Assembly (NCBI GenBank): GCA_964657395.1
Contig: CAZZUX010000002.1
Location: forward strand, 28,536-92,535
Source: G963692885 sp964657395
GTDB lineage: Bacteria; Acidobacteriota; Terriglobia; Terriglobales; Acidobacteriaceae
Length of the DNA: 64,000 nucleotides
Direction: 5' to 3'
Below, piece by piece: positions 1 to 7,501 of the stretch. The position numbers and the translations under genes are program-made. Position 1 is the first letter of the stretch; the number at the start of each line of letters is the position of its first letter. The notes beneath the pieces were generated by a model. It did no database searches, was not told the DNA's origin, and worked only from the letters and a program-made list of their open reading frames with translations.

Positions 1-2
1 CC

Positions 3-404
3 TTACTGGCGCGCGAGTTCCTGAAAGAGCTTGGTCGCGAATACGGTCGTCCGCGCATTGAGATTCATGACGAAGCAGTGAACCTGTTGAAGCAGTATCA
101 CTGGCCAGGCAATGTGCGCGAGTTACGCAACATTATCGAACGCGTGATGCTGCTGAACCCGCAGGCTACGCGCATCGAACGGCGGCACCTCCCGATGCTA
201 GTACATCGCGATGCGGGCAGGGTGACAGAATCGTACGGCACCCTGCAGCAGGCACGCGACGCCTATGAGCGCGATTACATCCTCAAGAAAGTGGATGAGT
301 GTCACGGCAACATGAGCCGGGCTGCTGAATCGCTGGGGCTGGAACGGAGCCATCTTTATCGCAAGATGAAGGCGCTGGGGATTTCGGTGAGGGATTCGTC
401 CTGA
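3..404 (+). CDS. Sigma-54-dependent NtrC-family response regulator, C-terminal part
   Basis: The gene is cut by the left edge; the open frame runs from base 3. What remains is the end of an AAA+ sigma-54 activator domain, including the family motif WPGNVREL (WPGNVRELRNIIERV), followed by a Fis-type helix-turn-helix (AAESLGLERSHLYRKMKALGI) at the C terminus. Proteins of this family bind enhancer-like DNA sites and use ATP hydrolysis to open promoters held by sigma-54 RNA polymerase. The signal-receiving N-terminal domain is outside the window, so NtrC-type receiver and other sensory types cannot be distinguished. The gene converges on era with only 13 bases between them. Confidence 0.93.
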   Translation, partial: LLAREFLKELGREYGRPRIEIHDEAVNLLKQYHWPGNVRELRNIIERVMLLNPQATRIERRHLPMLVHRDAGRVTESYGTLQQARDAYERDYILKKVDECHGNMSRAAESLGLERSHLYRKMKALGISVRDSS

Positions 405-417
405 GAAATGCCAAGCG

Positions 418-1536
418 TTACTTGTGTAGCTTGCTTATCTTGGAGTGCGTATCCTTGTCTTGTGCCCGCGCAGTCTCTTCGGCCATGCCTTCGAGCTGGC
501 GTCGCCAGTCGAGGGTGCTGATAAAGCCACTGGAGTCGCGCCAGTTTTCCTGCACGATGATGTAGAGTTCCAGGAACACCCGCGTGCCGAGAAGCGACTC
601 AATTTCCTTCCGGGCTGAGGCGCCGATACTCTTCAGCTTGGTGCCTCCTTTGCCAATCAGGATAGCCTTCTGGCCGTCGCGCTCGCAGTAAATTGCAGCG
701 GAGATCCTGGTGACCGGCAGCTTCCCATCTTTGCGGGGATGTGCCTGCGGTGCCGGTTCTTCGTACCGCTCGATAACGACTGCGGAGGCATACGGCACCT
801 CTTCGCCGGTCTCCATCAGGATGCGCTCGCGGATCAGCTCGGCTACCAGGAAACGCTCCGGCTGATCGGTGAACTGATCCTTTGGGAAGTAGCGCTCTCC
901 TTTTGGCAGCAGCTTGACGATGGCTTCCAGCAGCCTGTCGAGGCCGTCTTTTTTGCGAGCCGAGAGAGGCACCACTGCGGCGAAGGTATGCAATGCCGAG
1001 AGCTGTTTGATCAAGGGCAGGAGCTTCTCCCGCTCGATGAGATCGATCTTGTTAATGACGAGGATGACCGGACAATCCAGATGCCGGATGAGCTCAAGAA
1101 CGATCTCATCTTCGCTGGTGCCGCGAGAAAAGCTGCGCGACTTTCGATCGCCCACCTCGACATTGGTGGTGGGCTCCGCGTCAGCTTCGGGAAGCCGAAG
1201 TTCGCGGGTCGCATCGATCATGAGCACGACGGCGTCGCGCTGTTCGAGGGCTTCGTGAACTTCGTGCATCATCTGCTTATCGAGTGCTGAGGAAGGCTTG
1301 TGCACACCGGGGGTGTCGACGAAAACGACCTGTCCCGCAGGATGGCGCCCTCTGACTGCTTCTATCTCGACGACGCCCTGGATGCGGGTCCGCGTGGTTT
1401 GCGGCTTGCTGGTGACTATGGCGACTTTCTCGCCCGTCAAGGCATTCAGCAATGTGGACTTGCCGGCATTTGGGCGGCCAACGATCGACACAAATCCCGA
1501 CACAAATTCAGATGGTGATTTTGACCGCACATGCAC
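418..1536 (-). CDS. era: GTPase Era
   Basis: Era is a GTPase that binds 16S rRNA and helps 30S subunit maturation. The G1 loop GRPNAGKS is at residues 20-27, the G3 motif DTPG at 74-77 and NKID at 162-165. A C-terminal KH RNA-binding domain carries IGKGGTKLKSIG. At 372 residues the protein is longer than the usual roughly 300. Most of the excess is a charged insertion at about residues 112-142, between the G3 and G4 regions. The start is GTG with a purine-rich stretch upstream. It is the last gene of the phoH-ybeY-corC-era cluster, and ybeY and era neighbours are common in bacteria. Confidence 0.96.
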   Translation of the reverse strand: MHVRSKSPSEFVSGFVSIVGRPNAGKSTLLNALTGEKVAIVTSKPQTTRTRIQGVVEIEAVRGRHPAGQVVFVDTPGVHKPSSALDKQMMHEVHEALEQRDAVVLMIDATRELRLPEADAEPTTNVEVGDRKSRSFSRGTSEDEIVLELIRHLDCPVILVINKIDLIEREKLLPLIKQLSALHTFAAVVPLSARKKDGLDRLLEAIVKLLPKGERYFPKDQFTDQPERFLVAELIRERILMETGEEVPYASAVVIERYEEPAPQAHPRKDGKLPVTRISAAIYCERDGQKAILIGKGGTKLKSIGASARKEIESLLGTRVFLELYIIVQENWRDSSGFISTLDWRRQLEGMAEETARAQDKDTHSKISKLHK

Positions 1537-1610
1537 ACTCCCGGCCCCTTCCAGTACAGGTGCCTCTCTTCTGTTGTAACAGGTGAAGTAACAGGGTTGC
1601 CTGGAACACT

Positions 1611-2924
1611 CTATGCGTCGCGGGTCGCGTCGGCAGCAGAGATGCGCAGACGATCAATGCGGCGGTCGGTCGAGGCAAGCACCTCAAAGCGGACCTTGTG
1701 CACCACGACGACTTCACCGGCGAGAGGAATGCGTCCCGCGACTTCGCTCACCAACCCGGCGACTGTTGACGCTTCGTAATCTTCGTCGTCCAGCTGCGTT
1801 TCATTGTGCAGCAGGTCGTCCAGTTCCTCGATTTCAAGCGTACCGGGTACGACCCAAACGCCTTTCGATTCCTGTAGCGGGCCTTCGGCTGAATGTTCGA
1901 CATCGTGTTCATCGGTGATGGCTCCGACGATCTCTTCGAGCAGGTCTTCGATGGTGACGAGGCCGGCGACGCCGCCGTATTCATCGATAGCGATGGCCAT
2001 GTGCTGCTTGTCCCGCTGCATTTCGCGCAGCAATTCATTGGCGTGCTTGGTCTCCGGGATGAAGAGTGCCGGCCGCTGAATTGTTTCGACCGTTCGTCCA
2101 CCTGCATCGATATCGGCGATCTGCAACAGGTCATGCGCAAAGGCAATGCCGGTGATGTGGTCCAGTGAGCCTTCAAATACTGGTACACGGGAGTAGGGGC
2201 GTTCCTTGAGGGCCGCGAGAAACTGCTCGAGGTTCATAGCGGCGGGGACGGCGAAAATCGAAGGCCTGGGCGTCATGACTTCGCGCACGATCTTCTCTCC
2301 GAACTCGACTGCCGATCGGATCAATTCACGATCGCTCTCTTCAAAGATGCCTTCTTCTTCGCCGGCTTCGATGAGTGCGTCCACTGCTTCGGAGGTGGAG
2401 TTCTCTTCTTCTTCCGCGGTCGCCGGTTCGGCAAGAGATGCTATAGACAACAGAAAGCCGAGGAAGAGGGTCACTGGCAGAACACAGTAGAAGAGGAGCT
2501 TGAGCGGCAGTCGGAGGCTCGCGGCCCATTGGCCGCGGGTGCGGGTGAAGAGGATGAAGGGCAGGAGGCGGCTAAAGATTGTGGCCACCAGAACGATGGC
2601 GAGAACGGCCTGCGCGAGTTGCTGGAAGCCGGGTCGCGGCCAGACGAAGCCGGCATGCTCGGCGCGCGCACCTTCAAACAGCATTGCGCCGAATACTAAG
2701 GCCAGGCAGCCGAAGCTGAGTTCCGCAAGGACGGCAGCGGAGAGGGCAAGCCGGTCGTGGGTGAGACCCAGCCGGGGTTCGATCTGCTGTTCCCAGTAAT
2801 CGATGTTGTCCTGGAACTCGCGCGAGAGGAATTTGCCCATTTCCGAGTAGAGGCGATCGACATACGAGGCCAGGGTGTGAATCGGGAGCAGGATGAGAAT
2901 GAGCAGGATGTCGATCCAGGTCAT
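1611..2924 (-). CDS. HlyC/CorC (CNNM) family membrane protein with CBS pair
   Basis: A 437-residue inner-membrane protein. The N-terminal part has several hydrophobic segments (about residues 4-20, 60-82, 108-127 and 142-165) in the position of the DUF21/CNNM domain. A cytoplasmic CBS-domain pair follows, introduced by REVMTPRPSIF, and then a CorC_HlyC C-terminal domain with the typical DEYGGVAGLVTIEDLLEEIVG block. CNNM/CorC proteins are linked to magnesium and cobalt efflux or homeostasis; the substrate here is not shown by sequence. The start codon overlaps the ybeY stop in an ATGA arrangement, which implies translational coupling. The hydrophobic part diverges more from typical DUF21 than the CBS part. 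Confidence 0.9.
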   Translation of the reverse strand: MTWIDILLILILLPIHTLASYVDRLYSEMGKFLSREFQDNIDYWEQQIEPRLGLTHDRLALSAAVLAELSFGCLALVFGAMLFEGARAEHAGFVWPRPGFQQLAQAVLAIVLVATIFSRLLPFILFTRTRGQWAASLRLPLKLLFYCVLPVTLFLGFLLSIASLAEPATAEEEENSTSEAVDALIEAGEEEGIFEESDRELIRSAVEFGEKIVREVMTPRPSIFAVPAAMNLEQFLAALKERPYSRVPVFEGSLDHITGIAFAHDLLQIADIDAGGRTVETIQRPALFIPETKHANELLREMQRDKQHMAIAIDEYGGVAGLVTIEDLLEEIVGAITDEHDVEHSAEGPLQESKGVWVVPGTLEIEELDDLLHNETQLDDEDYEASTVAGLVSEVAGRIPLAGEVVVVHKVRFEVLASTDRRIDRLRISAADATRDA

Positions 2925-3475
2925 GATTGTGCGACCTTTCTCCGCGGCTGCTTCACTGCCTGCTTCTTCCGGATAGAGCTTGCAAGCCTGACGCGAAGGG
3001 AGGCGGGGACACGCGCAGTTGCCGGATCATTTCGTTCGATGAGTCCAACTGGCAGGCGAAGCCTGCGGCGGAGCTCGATCTCGCGGGTAGCCATTTCGCC
3101 TTTGTCGTTTTCATGGTCCATGCCTGCCAGGTGCAACATGCCATGGAGAATGAGAATCTTCAATTCGACGGTCAGGGTGTGTTCCAACAACAGCGCCTGG
3201 CGAGCGGCCATGGCGAGAGAGATCGCCAGGTCGCCGGCGACCAAAGTCTGGCCTGCAGCGTCGGGGCCGGCCGGAAAGGACAGAACATCGGTTGGCTTAT
3301 TTTTGCCGCGGTAGCGCCGGTTCAATCTGCGCATGTTCTGGTCACTGGTGATGAGGACACTCAGGTCGCCGCGCAGAGGGATGGCATTGGCAGCAGCGGT
3401 AATAAAGCGCTCAAGGGTTCGGGCTGCGGGCAAGGCAGGCAGATGGTCATCTTCGTCAAAGTCCATGACGATCAT
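2921..3475 (-). CDS. ybeY: Endoribonuclease YbeY (rRNA maturation factor)
   Basis: YbeY is a zinc-dependent endoribonuclease involved in 16S rRNA 3'-end maturation and ribosome quality control. The metal motif HGMLHLAGMDH is complete, with His111, His115 and His121, and the upstream block NRRYRGKNKPTDVLSFP is the standard family signature. I start at the ATG at 3475 (184 residues). The frame stays open to an ATG at 3601, but that extension would contain the strong hairpin at 3563-3591 and does not resemble the YbeY N terminus; the ATG at 3466 is a near alternative. It lies between phoH and the CorC gene and overlaps the latter by four bases. Confidence 0.95.
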   Translation of the reverse strand: MIVMDFDEDDHLPALPAARTLERFITAAANAIPLRGDLSVLITSDQNMRRLNRRYRGKNKPTDVLSFPAGPDAAGQTLVAGDLAISLAMAARQALLLEHTLTVELKILILHGMLHLAGMDHENDKGEMATREIELRRRLRLPVGLIERNDPATARVPASLRVRLASSIRKKQAVKQPRRKVAQS

Positions 3476-3562
3476 CGGCGCCAAAATGCCCGGGGTGCCT
3501 GGGTGGTGCGAAATGGTGTTGCGGCGTGCAAGGCCATCTCCTTGGAGCTTACGGCGAAACGA

Positions 3563-3591
3563 ACAGGGAGGGCTGATTGGGCCCTCCCTGT
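3563..3591 (-). terminator. Strong hairpin between phoH and ybeY
   Basis: An 11-bp perfect inverted repeat, ACAGGGAGGGC and GCCCTCCCTGT, encloses a 7-nt loop. It lies 34 bases past the phoH stop and 88 bases before the chosen ybeY start. On the minus strand it is followed by TCGTTTCG rather than a long U tract, so it may act as an attenuator, a processing site or a partial terminator that lowers ybeY-corC-era expression relative to phoH. Confidence 0.6.
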
Positions 3592-3624
3592 CTACTATCA
3601 TACGTGGTCACTGGTTCTGAGTGG

Positions 3625-4635
3625 CTATTGCGGCTTGGAGGTGGACTGGGTCCGCTCGCCATTAGGCAGGTTTAATGGCAAATCGGGCTGTGCCTTGTGG
3701 AAGCTGTCATAGGCGCGGATGACCCGCTGGACGAGGCAGTGCCGGACGACATCCCCATCTTCGAAGTGGCAGAAGGAAATGCCATCCACGCCTTTGAGGA
3801 TCTGCACGGCTTCAACCAATCCAGACTTCTTCGGGTTGGGCAGGTCGATCTGCGTCACGTCTCCAGTGATGACGGCTTTGGAGTTGTTGCCGAGGCGCGT
3901 CAGGAACATCTTCATCTGCTCGCTGGTGGTGTTTTGCGCTTCATCCATGATGATGAAAGCGTCATTGAGAGTACGTCCGCGCATGAAGGCGAGCGGAGCG
4001 ACTTCAATGACATTGCGTTCGAGCATTTTGTCGACGCGGTCCTGTTCCAGCAGGTCATAGAGCGCGTCGTAGAGCGGACGGAGATAGGGATCCACCTTTT
4101 CCTGCAGGGTGCCGGGCAGGAAGCCGAGGCGTTCCCCTGCTTCGACGGCTGGACGCACCAGGATGATGCGACTGACCTTTTTGGCGAGCAGTGCGCTGGC
4201 TGCCATGGCGACGGCGAGATAGGTTTTGCCGGTGCCGGCGGGGCCCACGCCGAAGGTCATGTCGCTGCGCTCGATCATTTCGACATAGCGCCGCTGGTTG
4301 AGCGAGCGCGGCTGCACCATGCGCTTGATGCCGGCGGAGCGCTGCTTGCCGGATTCAACCAGGCTGCGGAGGTTGACGTTCGGGTCGGCAGTGACCAGCT
4401 TGAGCATCGCGTTCAGCTCGCCATTCTGCAGCGAGACGCCTGACTTTCGCAGTTGTTCGTAGTCGCTGAAGATCTTCTCGACCTGGGCTACGCTTTCCGG
4501 TTTGCCTTCAACATGAAGGGCGTCGGAGCGGAGATCGATGCGGACGAGCAGTTTGTCTTCCAGCAGTCGCAGGTTTTCATCGCGGGTCCCGAACAGGGGC
4601 TCAAGGTTGGGCGTAATTTCGAGCGCTTTCTTCAT
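3625..4635 (-). CDS. PhoH family ATPase
   Basis: A PhoH-like P-loop ATPase of 336 residues, a family often next to ybeY and tied to RNA metabolism and stress. The N-terminal region (about 1-90) resembles a KH-like part. The Walker A motif GPAGTGKT is at residues 131-138 and a Walker B-like IIMDEAQNTT lies downstream, with the full PhoH domain between. I chose the ATG at 4635, giving MKKALEITPN; a TTG immediately before it or an ATG at 4683 would lengthen it by 1 or 16 residues. An AGGAGG is present 15 bases upstream. It is the first gene of the operon driven by the promoter at 4827-4855. Confidence 0.94.
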   Translation of the reverse strand: MKKALEITPNLEPLFGTRDENLRLLEDKLLVRIDLRSDALHVEGKPESVAQVEKIFSDYEQLRKSGVSLQNGELNAMLKLVTADPNVNLRSLVESGKQRSAGIKRMVQPRSLNQRRYVEMIERSDMTFGVGPAGTGKTYLAVAMAASALLAKKVSRIILVRPAVEAGERLGFLPGTLQEKVDPYLRPLYDALYDLLEQDRVDKMLERNVIEVAPLAFMRGRTLNDAFIIMDEAQNTTSEQMKMFLTRLGNNSKAVITGDVTQIDLPNPKKSGLVEAVQILKGVDGISFCHFEDGDVVRHCLVQRVIRAYDSFHKAQPDLPLNLPNGERTQSTSKPQ

Positions 4636-4826
4636 CAAGCGGACAGGTAACCTCCTGCCGTTTCCATAGGAATCGGCACGCAAGAATGTGGGTAGCGGGG
4701 TTGAGGGAACGGGGAGTGACGGGAGACCGGGGCGAGGAGTACCACGCTGATTAGATGCCTGGATCGGACAGCCGTTTCAGCTTTCCGCCATCCGCAAACG
4801 CGTTGTGCAAGCCCTCGGATGGGCAA

Positions 4827-4855
4827 AGATTAGCGCGATGGCAGACCGGCGTCAA
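4827..4855 (-). promoter_or_regulatory. Sigma-70-type promoter of the phoH operon
   Basis: On the minus strand, TTGACG (4855-4850) and TAATCT (4832-4827) are separated by exactly 17 bases. This predicts transcription from about 4820 and a leader of about 185 bases before the phoH start. No clear regulator site was seen in the leader. Confidence 0.65.
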
Positions 4856-4900
4856 CGACGATTTGATGAATTCCTTTACCCCTGTGCAAACCAGGGCGGT

Positions 4901-4934
4901 GCCGCTCCATGAGCGGCGAGTTTACACTTAAAAT
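4901..4934 (+). promoter_or_regulatory. Palindrome and -10 box before the Cys-rich protein gene
   Basis: GCCGCTC CAT GAGCGGC at 4901-4917 is a perfect 7-bp inverted repeat with a 3-base centre. TAAAAT at 4929-4934 is a plausible -10 box, and a 17-base spacer would place the -35 region (4906-4911) inside the palindrome. This geometry is typical of repressor or MerR-like operators, but the -35 hexamer itself is poor. If the -10 is used, transcription starts at about 4941, past the GTG at 4935. Confidence 0.4.
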
Positions 4935-5390
4935 GTGCACCGGCACCTCCAACGCGGTTTGCTCCTGTTGCTTACGATCCTGTTGGTAGCAGGAGTTCAG
5001 GCGCAGACGCTTTGCGGACTCTCCTGCATGCAGAACTCCGGAGTGGTGGCAGCAGGAAACCAAGATATGGGCGCGATGCCCGCGCACTGCGGCATGAATC
5101 GGCCTGTTCACGACAGGTCGGTTGAGCGCAACCGGGAATGCTGCGGCGATGGCACCTGTATAGAAGGGGTGCCTCAAGCTGCTTTGGATCTGCTGGCGAC
5201 CGGGTTAACAGGTGCCTCTCTCTTAAGTAGTGGCTCATCCCGGCATCCTTCGATTGAGGAGTTGACCCTGGGAGGCGCCGGTGGCCTGTTGTTGCTTACT
5301 GCTGATCGTGCAGGCGCGCAGTTTTCGCCTCCTCGCGGCGGCCTTCCTGGGAACGCCTCGGGCAGGATGCCGCTCCCTCTTCGTATCTAG
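4935..5390 (+). CDS. Secreted Cys-rich small protein, possibly metal related
   Basis: I do not recognise a named family. The N terminus is basic then strongly hydrophobic (about residues 8-22) and ends in VQAQ, as in a signal peptide. The next 50 residues hold six cysteines (27, 31, 52, 69, 70, 75) in C-x3-C, C and CC-x4-C arrangements, plus several Met and His residues; residues 80-150 are low complexity. Similar Cys/His/Met-rich secreted proteins accompany copper-resistance genes in other bacteria, so a metal role is a guess. The start is GTG; because a -10 box lies directly upstream, an internal TTG codon a few residues later may be the true start. It precedes, by 101 bases, a Met-rich partner on the same strand. 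Confidence 0.6.
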   Translation: MHRHLQRGLLLLLTILLVAGVQAQTLCGLSCMQNSGVVAAGNQDMGAMPAHCGMNRPVHDRSVERNRECCGDGTCIEGVPQAALDLLATGLTGASLLSSGSSRHPSIEELTLGGAGGLLLLTADRAGAQFSPPRGGLPGNASGRMPLPLRI

Positions 5391-5491
5391 TTTTCGGAAC
5401 CCCTGTTCCGTCGCAGCAGCCGTGTTGCCTGGCGCCTGCTGTCTCGTCCCAGTAATAGATCCGCCCTCTGTGGCGACAGGTTCTACTTCCG

Positions 5492-6817
5492 ATGACTCAT
5501 CGACGTTGCTTGCTGCTTGCGGGATTTGCTGCACTCCTACCCGGCCTCCTATCAAGCCAACAAACCTCAAAGACAGGCGGCACCTCCATGCCTGGCATGA
5601 TGGACATGCCGATGAGCATGAAGTCCATCAACTTCATTGAACAGATTGAGCATCATGCCTCCGCGGGTACGAGCGCTGAGCCGAACTCGACGCCGGTGCC
5701 GATGCTGATGAGCATGCATGGCAAGTGGATGTGGATGTTCCATGCCAACGTGTTTGTCAGCGACCTGCAGCAAAGTGGTCCAAGGGGTGCCGACAAGTTC
5801 TTTTCCACCAACTGGTTTATGCCTATGGCTCAGAGAAGGCTCGGGCCGGGACAGCTGACGCTGCGTGTGATGTTGAGCCTGGAGCCAGCGACCATCAGCG
5901 GAAGACAGTATCCGCTCCTGTTTCAGCAGGGAGAGACTGCGTTTGGGGTGCCGATCGTGGACGGACAGCATCCGCATGACTTCTTCATGGAGATCGCCGG
6001 GCTGTATGACTGGAAGCTGGGCGAGAAAACGCTGCTGTCGTTCTACGGGGCACCAGTAGGCGATCCGGCACTGGGACCGACGGCCTACCCGCATCGTGCG
6101 TCGGCGATGGAGAATCCGGTGGGCACGCTGGGCCATCACCAGGAGGACTCCACGCATATTGCTTACAACGTGGTGACAGCCGGGGTGACGCAAGGGATAG
6201 CGCGGGTGGAGGCGAGTGGCTTTCATGGGCGGGAGCCGAATGAGAATCGCTGGAATATCGATGGAGGGGCGATCGACTCGTGGTCGACCCGGTTGACGCT
6301 ACAGCCTGGGCAGAACTGGAGTGGTCAGTACTCGTTCGGGCGGCTGGTGAGTCCAGAGGCGCTATTTCCCACTGAAAACCAGGAGCGGATGACGGCTTCG
6401 GTGATGTACAACCGCACGTTTGCTCATGCCAATCTGGCGAGCACGGCGGTGTGGGGGCGGACCCGGTCACTCACGGACAACTCCAAGGAGAACAGCTACC
6501 TGCTGGAGTCGACGATGCGCTTTGCAACGAAGAACTATGGCTGGGTGCGCATTGAAAATGCGGGACGCTCGAATGAATTATCGAGCGGAGAGAAGCCGCT
6601 GCCTGCCGGTTTCCAGGAAGAGCCGATCGGCCATGTGCAGGCGTACACGGTCGGCTACGACCGCGATGTTGACCTGGTGCCGCATATGCGGACCGCAATC
6701 GGGGCACAAGTGACGACGTATGGAGTTCCGGGCATACTGCAGCAGGCGTATGGGTCGAATCCGGCAGGCGTGGCGATGTTTATCCGGATCAGGCCTGCAG
6801 CCGGGGACGAGCGTTAA
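5492..6817 (+). CDS. Met-rich outer-membrane-like beta-strand protein, unknown function
   Basis: A 441-residue protein with a signal peptide (MTHRRCLLLAGFAALLPGLL). It continues with a Met-rich stretch (residues 31-44, containing MPGMMDMPMSMK) and a second Met-rich motif, MLMSMHGKWMWMFHAN, near residue 70. Later parts alternate short amphipathic strands ending in aromatic residues (for example YSFGRLVSPEALF, YGWVRIENAGR, YTVGYDRDVDLV), as expected for an outer-membrane beta barrel. A conserved-looking block GQHPHDFFMEIAGLYDW is near residue 155. The Met clusters suggest soft-metal (copper or silver) contact, but this is inference. It probably forms an operon with the Cys-rich gene upstream. 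The last residues (PAAGDER) lack the terminal aromatic common in barrels. Confidence 0.72.
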   Translation: MTHRRCLLLAGFAALLPGLLSSQQTSKTGGTSMPGMMDMPMSMKSINFIEQIEHHASAGTSAEPNSTPVPMLMSMHGKWMWMFHANVFVSDLQQSGPRGADKFFSTNWFMPMAQRRLGPGQLTLRVMLSLEPATISGRQYPLLFQQGETAFGVPIVDGQHPHDFFMEIAGLYDWKLGEKTLLSFYGAPVGDPALGPTAYPHRASAMENPVGTLGHHQEDSTHIAYNVVTAGVTQGIARVEASGFHGREPNENRWNIDGGAIDSWSTRLTLQPGQNWSGQYSFGRLVSPEALFPTENQERMTASVMYNRTFAHANLASTAVWGRTRSLTDNSKENSYLLESTMRFATKNYGWVRIENAGRSNELSSGEKPLPAGFQEEPIGHVQAYTVGYDRDVDLVPHMRTAIGAQVTTYGVPGILQQAYGSNPAGVAMFIRIRPAAGDER

Positions 6818-6833
6818 GCTGCAGGGGGATGGG

Positions 6834-6971
6834 TCAGGGTTTATCAGGCTGCCCGGAGATGGTGCGGGTTGTCGCCTGGTTGATGTCGCCGCGGGCGCGT
6901 CCCGGAGGGGGTTTGGGCAGCTTTTTGGCAGGCTTCTTCACTTCTCGTTTGCCGGTGTTCTTGTTTCCCAT
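6834..6971 (-). CDS. Very small basic protein (45 aa)
   Basis: Read on the minus strand from the ATG at 6971, the frame encodes 45 residues beginning MGNKNTGKREVKKPAKKLPK and ending in ISGQPDKP before TGA. It is rich in Lys, Arg and Pro, with no hydrophobic segment. The GNKNTGKREVKKP start looks like a recurrent type of small basic bacterial protein of unknown function, possibly nucleic-acid binding. No clear Shine-Dalgarno site is visible. It converges on the Met-rich protein gene (16 bases apart) and diverges from rpsT. Support is its composition and good ATG/TGA frame; it is below normal gene-finding length limits. Confidence 0.6.
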   Translation of the reverse strand: MGNKNTGKREVKKPAKKLPKPPPGRARGDINQATTRTISGQPDKP

Positions 6972-7039
6972 CCGTTGAGTCTACAGCGGCTTATGGGCCG
7001 TCCGCCAAGGCTTTTCCGCGGCCGACAGGGGTAAACGCA

Positions 7040-7068
7040 TTGACCTCCCGAACCAAAGGTCTTAAACT
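7040..7068 (+). promoter_or_regulatory. Promoter of rpsT
   Basis: TTGACC at 7040-7045 and TAAACT at 7063-7068 are separated by 17 bases, a good sigma-70 match. Transcription would begin at about 7075, giving an 80-base leader before rpsT, long enough for S20 autoregulation, though no specific site is evident. Confidence 0.7.
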
Positions 7069-7155
7069 ATGGACTTGCGGGTGAAGGCAGGGCGTGAACT
7101 ACTCCGCCGGCTTGTGTTTCCGCAGACTTCTTAACGAAAAGAGCATCCAGCCACC

Positions 7156-7437
7156 ATGGCGAACCACGTATCCTCGCTGAAGCGCGCCCGTCAGACCGTA
7201 CGCAAGACCATTGTGAACCGTGCCAACAAGAGCAAGGTACGCGGCAGCCTGCGCGCCATGCGTGAGGCGCTGACTGCCGGCGATGCACAGACGGTCCAGA
7301 CGCAGTATCGTTCGACAGTGTCGTTTCTTGACAAGAGCGTCCAGAAGGGCATTTTGCACAAGAACACGGCCTCGCGTTACAAGAGCCGTCTCAACGCCCG
7401 CGTGAAAGCGATTGTGCTGAAGAAGGCAACTGCCTAG
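7156..7437 (+). CDS. rpsT: 30S ribosomal protein S20
   Basis: A 93-residue basic protein with the S20 start MANHVSSLKRARQT and the conserved HKNTASRYKSRL motif near the C terminus. S20 binds 16S rRNA early in 30S assembly. It stands alone with its own promoter at 7040-7068 and terminator at 7457-7490. Confidence 0.98.
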   Translation: MANHVSSLKRARQTVRKTIVNRANKSKVRGSLRAMREALTAGDAQTVQTQYRSTVSFLDKSVQKGILHKNTASRYKSRLNARVKAIVLKKATA

Positions 7438-7456
7438 TTTTACTTCGCTTTCGAAG

Positions 7457-7490
7457 ATGGCCAGACATTCGTGTCTGGCCATTTTCATTT
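7457..7490 (+). terminator. Rho-independent terminator of rpsT
   Basis: An 11-bp perfect stem, ATGGCCAGACA paired with TGTCTGGCCAT, closes a TTCG tetraloop and is followed by TTTCATTT. It begins 20 bases after the rpsT stop. It also separates rpsT from the convergent gene ending at 7502. Confidence 0.9.
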
Positions 7491-7501
7491 GCAGGCCAGA
7501 T

